From positions 951,952 through 1,015,951 of the forward strand of contig NZ_LR134375.1 of assembly GCF_900637515.1 (NCBI RefSeq): a stretch of 64,000 bases of DNA. Reading direction: 5' to 3'. The position numbers and the translations under genes are program-made. The notes beneath the pieces are model-generated. The model was not told where the DNA came from. It was given only the letters and a program-made list of their open reading frames with translations, and searched no databases. This document shows, in pieces, positions 57,858 through 64,000 of the stretch (positions are counted from its first letter, which is position 1; each line of letters opens with the position of its first letter). Origin of the DNA: Veillonella dispar. GTDB taxonomy: Bacteria; Bacillota; Negativicutes; Veillonellales; Veillonellaceae.

Positions 57858-58661
57858 ATGCAGCTTTTGGGAAATCTCAAAATACATTTTCTAGCGCTCG
57901 TACTAACTGTAGTCGCTGAATTTATAGGCATAAAAAAATTAGGTCCCGTTGTATTATTGCCATTATTGTACACATTGGTTCTAGGTTTATTAATTTCTAT
58001 TCCTAAGTTTAAAATTCTTACTATTAAACAGATGGAAAAATCTGCTGATTATATCGGTATTGCCGTTATGATCTTGATGGTAAAAGTAGGTTTAGGTATT
58101 GGTCCAAATCTTGGTATTCTTACAAGTGCAGGCTGGGCATTATTATTACAAGAGCTTGGTCATTTCTTTGGTACTATTGTATTTGGTTTACCTGTGGCAT
58201 TATTAGTTGGTATGCGACGCGAAGCAGTAGGTGCTTGTTACTCTGTAGACCGTGAGCCGAACGTAGCAATTATTATCGACAAATTCGGTTTTAGCTCTCC
58301 TGAGGGCCGGGGCGTTATGGGTATGTACATCTGTGGCGTTCTTATTGGCGCTATGTGGTCCTCCGTATTGGCTGGTATGTTAGCACAATCTGGTTGGTTC
58401 CATCCATTGGCATTAGCTATGGGCGCTGGCGTAGGTAGTGCTAGTATGATGGCTGCCGCTACGGCTCCAATCATTGCAGTATATCCAGATTACGAACAAC
58501 AAATTATGGCTCTTGCAGGGGCTGCAAACTTGTTGACTACCGTTCTAGGCGTATACTTTGGCCTATTTGTTTCTTTACCAGTTATGGAAAAAACATACAA
58601 CTTCTTTACAGGTCGTACCCGTGAACAGGATTTAGCAGAGGAGGTAGCAAATCATGAGTAA
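57858..58661 (+). CDS. DUF3100 membrane protein, subunit 1
   Basis: A 267-residue protein with about eight hydrophobic segments and GGAGG upstream. LADFVGIKK-like start (LTVVAEFIGIKKLGPVVLLP), EGRGVMGMYICGVLIG and AGVGSASMMAAATAP agree with the DUF3100 family as I remember it. Overlaps the next membrane gene by 8 bp. Probably a transporter, perhaps for the substrate or product of the downstream amidohydrolase; that is inference from gene order. Confidence 0.75.
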   Translation: MQLLGNLKIHFLALVLTVVAEFIGIKKLGPVVLLPLLYTLVLGLLISIPKFKILTIKQMEKSADYIGIAVMILMVKVGLGIGPNLGILTSAGWALLLQELGHFFGTIVFGLPVALLVGMRREAVGACYSVDREPNVAIIIDKFGFSSPEGRGVMGMYICGVLIGAMWSSVLAGMLAQSGWFHPLALAMGAGVGSASMMAAATAPIIAVYPDYEQQIMALAGAANLLTTVLGVYFGLFVSLPVMEKTYNFFTGRTREQDLAEEVANHE

Positions 58662-59115
58662 AAGCGAAAAATTAACACAATTTGTCATCGTTATTTGTAT
58701 TGCTGCTATCATCACTGCAGTAGGTAATGTAATGGATGGTAAACATCTATTTAGCGATAGCTTAGTTGGCGTAGCTATTTTAGCAGTCCTTGCTACAATT
58801 GGTGCATTGCTCTCTAATTTGCCATATGCTAATAAATTACCTATGGTATTCTGGGTTTCCTTAGTCGGTGTTGTTGCATCCTTACCAGGAATGCCTGGCC
58901 AAGAATGGATTATTGCTAAAACTAGCCAAGTTACATTCCTTGCTACTACAACACCAGTACTTGCTTATGCAGGTTTATCCTTAGGGAAAGACCTTGGTGC
59001 ATTCCGTCGCTTATCTTGGCGCATTATTCCTGTTGCACTAGCTGTAACAGCAGGTACTTTCATCTGTGCAACAGCATTAGCCCAATTAGTACTTCATTTA
59101 GAAGGTTTAATTTAA
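58654..59115 (+). CDS. Partner membrane protein of the DUF3100 protein
   Basis: A 153-residue protein with about four to five membrane helices (TQFVIVICIAAIITAVGNVM, LVGVAILAVLATIGALL). The 8-bp overlap with the preceding gene suggests a two-subunit membrane complex. Confidence 0.7.
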   Translation: MSKSEKLTQFVIVICIAAIITAVGNVMDGKHLFSDSLVGVAILAVLATIGALLSNLPYANKLPMVFWVSLVGVVASLPGMPGQEWIIAKTSQVTFLATTTPVLAYAGLSLGKDLGAFRRLSWRIIPVALAVTAGTFICATALAQLVLHLEGLI

Positions 59116-59205
59116 TACTAAATCATACTGTTAGATGTCTAAATTATGTTAAGATATAATTATAGATTTATATTTTAGAAGATATCTATATATCATGATG
59201 ACATG

Positions 59206-59233
59206 ATCGACCGTATTTTATACGGTCGATTTT
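59206..59233 (+). terminator. Hairpin before the amidohydrolase gene
   Basis: ATCGACCGTAT (59206-59216), loop TTT, ATACGGTCGAT (59220-59230), then TTT. A perfect 11-bp stem seven bases before the AAAGGAG of the next gene. It may weaken read-through from the membrane pair or protect the downstream mRNA. Confidence 0.65.
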
Positions 59234-59247
59234 ATAAAGGAGATATT

Positions 59248-60567
59248 ATGAGCCGTATGACAAAGGAAGAAGTAAAACAACGTGTTTGTAAAGCTATTGT
59301 TGATGCACAACCGCGTTTACGAGAATTAGCAGAATCTATTATGGCTGAACCTGAGCTGGGATTTAAAGAGGTAAAAACCTCTAAAAAGGTTCAAGCTATG
59401 TTTGATGAACTTGGCATTTCTTATACTACAGGTCATGCACTGACAGGTGTAAAAGGTAGAATGAAAGGCCGAGATAGTAAATATACGGTTGCCATGGTTG
59501 GGGAATTAGATGCCATTCTCTGTCCTCGCCATCCTCGTGCCGATGATTTAACAGGGGCTGCCCATTGCTGTGGTCATAATGTACAAATTACCAATATGTT
59601 TGCTGTCGCTATGGGCTTACAAGCGGTGATGGATGAGCTAGCTGGTGATGTCGTATTATTTGCTGTTCCAGCAGAGGAAATGATTGAAATTGATTATCGC
59701 AATAAATTGCGTGAGCAAGGAAAATTGAAATATATGGGCGGCAAGCAACAACTCATCTATGAAGGTGCTTTCGATGATATCGATATGGCTATGCAAATGC
59801 ATGTGGAGACTGCCAAAACACCAGCTGGTGAAATGGGGCTTGGCAGTACATCCAATGGTTTTGTATCTAAACTGATTGAGTATCACGGCAAGGTGGCTCA
59901 TGCGGCTCAAGCACCTCATGAAGGTATCAATGCTCTTAATGCTGCTTTGATGGGTGTTATGGGGGTTAACTCAATTCGTGAAACTTTCAAAGAAAGCGAT
60001 TATTTCAGATTCCACCCAATCATTAATCAAGGCGGTACATTGGTAAACTGTGTACCTGATTATGTACAAGTTGAAAGTTATGTACGTGCTTCTAATATCG
60101 ATGCTATTGTAGATGGTAATCATCGTGTGAATCGTGCCTTAAAAGCCGGTGGTGATGCAGTAGGAGCTACATGTGTTATCAAAGACCTACCTGGTTATTT
60201 ACCAATGCGTAATGATGAACGTATGAATGCATTATTACGAGAAAATTCAAATCCTATCTTTGGTGAAGCCAATGTATATCAAGGTCCACATATTACAGCT
60301 AGTACAGATATGGGGGACGTATCTCACTTGATGCCGGTTATCCATCCATGGGTTGGTTGTATTAATGGTGTACTGCACAGCGCAGAATACGAAATCTCTG
60401 TACCTGATGTAGCATACATCAAAACGGCACAAGCCTTGGCTATGACAATTGTAGACTTACTATATGATGACGCAGCAGGCGCTAAAGATGTATTAGACAA
60501 CTTTACACCAGCATTAAACAAAGAAAGCTATATTGAACTCTTAGATCGTATTGCTAAGGGTGAATAA
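59248..60567 (+). CDS. M20-family amidohydrolase (AbgB-like)
   Basis: A 439-residue protein from ATG 59248 with AAAGGAG upstream. GELDAILCPRHP, GAAHCCGHNVQITN (metal Cys/His), AEEMIEIDYRN (metal Glu) and the dimerisation part with YHGKVAHAAQAPHEG are typical of M20D amidohydrolases. AbgB, which cleaves p-aminobenzoyl-glutamate, is the nearest well-known relative I recall. With the membrane pair upstream it may form an uptake-and-hydrolysis unit for an N-acylated amino acid. Confidence 0.88.
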   Translation: MSRMTKEEVKQRVCKAIVDAQPRLRELAESIMAEPELGFKEVKTSKKVQAMFDELGISYTTGHALTGVKGRMKGRDSKYTVAMVGELDAILCPRHPRADDLTGAAHCCGHNVQITNMFAVAMGLQAVMDELAGDVVLFAVPAEEMIEIDYRNKLREQGKLKYMGGKQQLIYEGAFDDIDMAMQMHVETAKTPAGEMGLGSTSNGFVSKLIEYHGKVAHAAQAPHEGINALNAALMGVMGVNSIRETFKESDYFRFHPIINQGGTLVNCVPDYVQVESYVRASNIDAIVDGNHRVNRALKAGGDAVGATCVIKDLPGYLPMRNDERMNALLRENSNPIFGEANVYQGPHITASTDMGDVSHLMPVIHPWVGCINGVLHSAEYEISVPDVAYIKTAQALAMTIVDLLYDDAAGAKDVLDNFTPALNKESYIELLDRIAKGE

Positions 60568-60573
60568 AATAAA

Positions 60574-60615
60574 CCACCTATCGAAGATGAATTGATTATC
60601 TTTGGTAGGTGTTTT
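60574..60615 (+). terminator. Terminator after the amidohydrolase
   Basis: CACCTA..GAAGAT with ATCTT..TAGGTG in an imperfect stem, followed by TTTTT. Confidence 0.8.
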
Positions 60616-60631
60616 TAATTTAAACTCTCTA

Positions 60632-60659
60632 TTGACTTCCGAAAAAAAAAACATAATAA
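60632..60659 (+). promoter_or_regulatory. TPS operon promoter with poly-A spacer
   Basis: TTGACT (60632-60637), 16-bp spacer, TAATAA (60654-60659). Ten consecutive A (60642-60651) fill most of the spacer. Slippage in such a run changes box spacing, a known way of phase-varying surface proteins. Confidence 0.6.
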
Positions 60660-60701
60660 AATATAACAAATGAGTTTATTATTTATTTTTAGAGGATGTA
60701 T

Positions 60702-62566
60702 ATGAAAAAGAGAGATTTGTTTTTCTGTCTTAGTTTAGCTTGTATTCTACCAATACATATTTATGGTGCTAAACCAATTGATACACAAGCACAACTAGAT
60801 AGAGCAAGAGAACAGCAATTAGCGAGAGAGGCGCGGCTTGGAGAGGGACGAATTACAGTACAAACAGGTGGATTAGATAGTACATCTGGATCTTTATCAT
60901 CACAAGGTGGTTATACATACCGGCACAACAGCCAGCACATGTAGGACCATCTTTTTTTGTATCTCAAATACGTATTGTTGAAGAACCTATTAGTCAATCT
61001 GCACAATTAACATATAATGATATGACAAATTCAACTATGGATCAGACTACGTTTGTAGATAATAGCTCTGCAGCAAGTGCAAGATTGATTAAAGGTCCTT
61101 TGTATTATGAGGCACAAAAAAAGAAACTTCAATTAGACGTACCTAAAGAATTTGGCTTTCTACGAAAAACAATTAAACCATTTATGAATCGTAGACTTAC
61201 CCTTGAAGATATAAATATTTTATCTAATAGATTAAATAATGCACTTATTGAGTACGGTTATGTCACCTCTAGGATTGGGATTCCATCTCAATCCTTAGCT
61301 TCAGGTAATTTACAATTCAATTTACAACTAGGTCGAGTAGAAGCTATATTATATAAACCTTACGTACAGCCATTGCCATGGGAAAATGCATTTCCGATTC
61401 GTAAAGGAGATATCTTAAATATTCGGAATATAGAACAAGGTATAGAACAAATGAAGCGTATAGGCTCTCAAACTGTGTCTGTTGAGCTTGAACCTGGTTC
61501 AAAACCATTGGCTACTAATATTGTGCTTGAAACGACTAAAAAGCCGCCTATCCATGGAATGGTGTCCATAGATGATTCTGGATTAAAAGAAACTGGAAAA
61601 CTTCAGTGGACTGCGGCTATTGGTATTGATCGTGTCTTTAATGCTAACGATTCTTTGAATTTAAGTGTTAATCGAGATGCAGCTCAAGATGGTGAACATA
61701 AAGGTACCAGAAATCATAGTATTTCTTATTCCATACCTAGAGGAAAGGATACCTTTAGTATTTCCTATAGTGATATGAAATATCACCAAACGATTAATTC
61801 TATGGCTACGCCATTTATTAGTTCTAGCCATGCCAAGACAGTTAGAGGTTCATGGAATCATGTATTTCATCGAGATCGAACAACTAAACGTAGTTGGGAT
61901 ATCATTATTAGCAAGCGTAATGCAAAAAATTACATCAATGATGTGGAGGTTGCTGTACAACGCGCCAATACAGCTTCTGTAGAATTCGGTATATCAGAAC
62001 GAAGATATATTAAACAAAACACGTTATATTCAAGAGCGGCTATTAAACAAGGTGTTGGTTGGTTTGGTTCACAACCTGAATATGGTAATGGAGCACCAAG
62101 TACTCGGTTTACACAACTTTTAGTAGATGTGGATTATCAAATGCCTCGTACATGGGGGCATAGGCCAGCAAGTATTACTACATCATTCCATGGACAATGG
62201 ACATTAGGGGATAAACGTTTATTCTCTAGAGATATGATTAGCCTTGGCAATCGATATACGGTACAAGGGTTTGATGGTGAGAATACATTAATGGCTGAAA
62301 GCGGTTGGTATATGCGTAATGAAGTTGCTAGCTATATCCCTAAATGGCGCTCAAGTATCTATGCTAATGTAGATTTTGGCGCTGTATATGGTCCAAGTAC
62401 AGATGTATTAACAGGTAAATTTATCGCTGGTACTAGTTTAGGGATGAAAGGGCAGTTCAAATCTGGATTATTCTATGATGTATTTGTTGGTGTCCCATTA
62501 TATAAACCGAGTGGTTATAGAACAGACTCTGTAACTACAGGTTTCCAAGCTGGTATACGATTCTAA
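60702..62566 (+). pseudogene. TpsB outer-membrane transporter, interrupted by a frameshift
   Basis: Starts at ATG 60702 (AGAGG upstream) with a clean signal peptide ending about IYG|A. The first frame stops at 60942; the rest of the protein continues in the next frame (PAQQPAHVGPSFFVSQIRIV and on), which is open from 60881 to 62566. So one base is missing, or two are extra, between 60881 and 60941. POTRA-like parts (about 60990-61500) and a 16-strand barrel ending in Phe (QAGIRF) are intact. It would export the TpsA protein at 62603. Either a sequencing error, a recent mutation or a reversible switch. Confidence 0.85.
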
Positions 62567-62602
62567 TTAGTTTGAGTATATGTATTAATAGAGAGAGTAA
62601 TT

Positions 62603-64000
62603 ATGAAAGAAAAACGATTACAATATAAAATTGCCGTATGGCTTACTATGGGTTTAATGATTGTAGACCCATTAGTAGTTCCATTTGCCTATGCTGCAAA
62701 TCCTATTGAGGTTGACAAAAATGCACCACATGAAAGACAAGCTACGGTTGGACAAGCTGCTAATGGTATTACATTAGTGAATGTTGCAGGTCCTTCTGCT
62801 GGTGGAGTATCTAGAAATGATTATACTAACTTTAATGTACCGCAAAATGGTGTAATACTTAATAACTCCTACCAAATGGCTAATACAAAATTAGGTGGAT
62901 ATGTACCTGGTAATGCTAATATGATGCGCGGTTCTGCCAATGTTATTGTTAACGAGGTTACATCACATAACCCAACTGAGATGAAAGGGTTTATTGAGGT
63001 AGCAGGTCGTAAAGCTTCAGTAGTTGTGGCTAATCCAAATGGTATTACTGTAGATGGTGGTGGCTTTATCAATACAGATCGAGCCGTATTAACTACAGGT
63101 AAAACAGAATATGATTCAAAGGGAAATCTAAACTCCTATCGCGTAGAGCAAGGTCGTGTTTCTATTAACGGAAACGGTCTTAATGCTAAAGATGCTAACT
63201 CACTACAAATTTTAACAGAAGCTACAAATGTAAATGCCGGAGTGTGGGCTAATACAATTGAAACCCGTACTGGCAAAAATACAATAGAGGCTAATACATT
63301 AGACACTCAAAAGATTGGTGATTCTAGTAATGTTGGTTTAGATGTCGCTGCTATTGGTGGTATGTATGCTAATTCTATTACCATGAAAGGTACCAATACT
63401 GGTCTGGGTGTAAATGTTAAAGGTGTAGTAAGCTCTACACAAGCATCTAGTATTACTAGTGATGGTAAAATTATAGTTGATGGTGGTGTTACAAGTAATG
63501 GCAACACTACGTTAGCTGGTCAAAGTATTGCCATTCACAATAGTGGTGTGGTTCAAGGTGATGTATCTACGACGGTAAATAGTCAAGATACACTAAATAA
63601 TAGTGGTCTTATTAACTCTGGAAACACTACGGCCATAAAAGCAAAATCTGTAGATAATCATGAAGGTGGACGCATTTATGGTGATACTGTAGCTATTGAT
63701 GCAAATACAGTTATAAATCACACAAATTCTGAAATAGAACAGCGTTACCATAAAGCTGGTAAGGATTTAGAAAAGGCTAAAAATGATCTTGATGCTGAAT
63801 GGAATGCTGATATCACTAAATATAAAACTAAAACAGAGTTAGAAGCACATCGTCAACGTATTAAAGAGTTAACAAAGACTTATGATGAAGCACAAGAGAA
63901 CGTTACTGCCATAAAAAAAGAATTAGATACGCATAAGTCAGGTGTCATTGCAGGTCGTAATCACGTTGATATAAATACAGATACAATAAATAATACGGGT
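62603..64000 (+). CDS. TpsA/FhaB-like secreted adhesin (3' part missing)
   Basis: Open from ATG 62603 to the window end, 466 codons. A long signal peptide ends near FAYA|A (about 31-32). The TPS secretion domain (about 45-270) has ANGITLVNVA, the key VVVANPNGITVDGGGFIN motif and RAVLTTG. Beta-helix repeats follow. Residues about 375-445 are charged and helical (coiled coil), after which beta repeats resume. The partner of the TpsB upstream; probably a filamentous surface adhesin or toxin. The C-terminal part, which would decide, is outside the window. Confidence 0.93.
   Translation, partial: MKEKRLQYKIAVWLTMGLMIVDPLVVPFAYAANPIEVDKNAPHERQATVGQAANGITLVNVAGPSAGGVSRNDYTNFNVPQNGVILNNSYQMANTKLGGYVPGNANMMRGSANVIVNEVTSHNPTEMKGFIEVAGRKASVVVANPNGITVDGGGFINTDRAVLTTGKTEYDSKGNLNSYRVEQGRVSINGNGLNAKDANSLQILTEATNVNAGVWANTIETRTGKNTIEANTLDTQKIGDSSNVGLDVAAIGGMYANSITMKGTNTGLGVNVKGVVSSTQASSITSDGKIIVDGGVTSNGNTTLAGQSIAIHNSGVVQGDVSTTVNSQDTLNNSGLINSGNTTAIKAKSVDNHEGGRIYGDTVAIDANTVINHTNSEIEQRYHKAGKDLEKAKNDLDAEWNADITKYKTKTELEAHRQRIKELTKTYDEAQENVTAIKKELDTHKSGVIAGRNHVDINTDTINNTG

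Noticed and set aside
60900-60944. Programmed ribosomal frameshift in tpsB
   Set aside because: No slippery heptamer or suitable downstream stem is seen near the frame change.

Overview
The window joins a nearly complete prophage (1 to about 36267) to ordinary chromosome of a low-GC diderm Firmicute, most probably Veillonella (Negativicutes). The host guess rests on a mix of Firmicute-type housekeeping genes (family II Mn pyrophosphatase, PcrA, LigA, GatCAB, PhoH-YbeY-Era-RecO) with outer-membrane traits (RND efflux pump, two-partner secretion pair) at low GC. No database search was run; names come from motifs and gene order.

Prophage, left to right. The integrase (cut by the window edge) and an XRE-like repressor lie on the minus strand and diverge from an excisionase-like gene across two head-to-head promoters. 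An HNH-like gene and its terminator follow. Then come about 2.2 kb with no credible gene, holding a diverged 90-bp repeat, promoters and hairpins. This leads into a 189-bp tandem duplication with four palindromes, upstream of an operon whose first product resembles plasmid RepL-type initiators. A phage sigma-70-family factor, a DUF1492/ArpU-like regulator and two tiny membrane peptides close the early region. The late region (9150-35418) encodes a contractile-tailed, PBSX-like virion: terminases, portal, MuF protein, scaffold, capsid, connectors, sheath, tube, tail chaperones (with a clear -1 frameshift signal), tape measure, LysM protein, hub with fused NlpC/P60-like peptidase, baseplate genes, a 7.4-kb fibre array with three collagen-like proteins, and a lysis cassette. 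A separate unrecognised gene (35513-36172) sits just inside the right end. The right end carries the last 15 nt of what looks like a tmRNA (ssrA) 3' terminus followed by a terminator, read here as attR.

Chromosome. An RND pump operon; ppaC; pcrA-ligA-gatCAB; a small membrane protein; two radical SAM genes followed by phoH-ybeY-era-CorC-recO; a DUF3100 membrane pair plus an M20 amidohydrolase behind a promoter overlapped by a perfect 12-bp-arm palindrome; and a TpsB/TpsA pair. The promoter of that pair has a run of ten A between its -35 and -10, and tpsB carries a single-base frameshift, so this surface system looks phase-variable or recently broken.

The least explained parts are the noncoding and duplicated control region at 2700-4910, the element shared by 3905-3942 and 8894-8931 in a phage that carries its own sigma factor, the orphan right-end gene, and the TPS promoter and frameshift.
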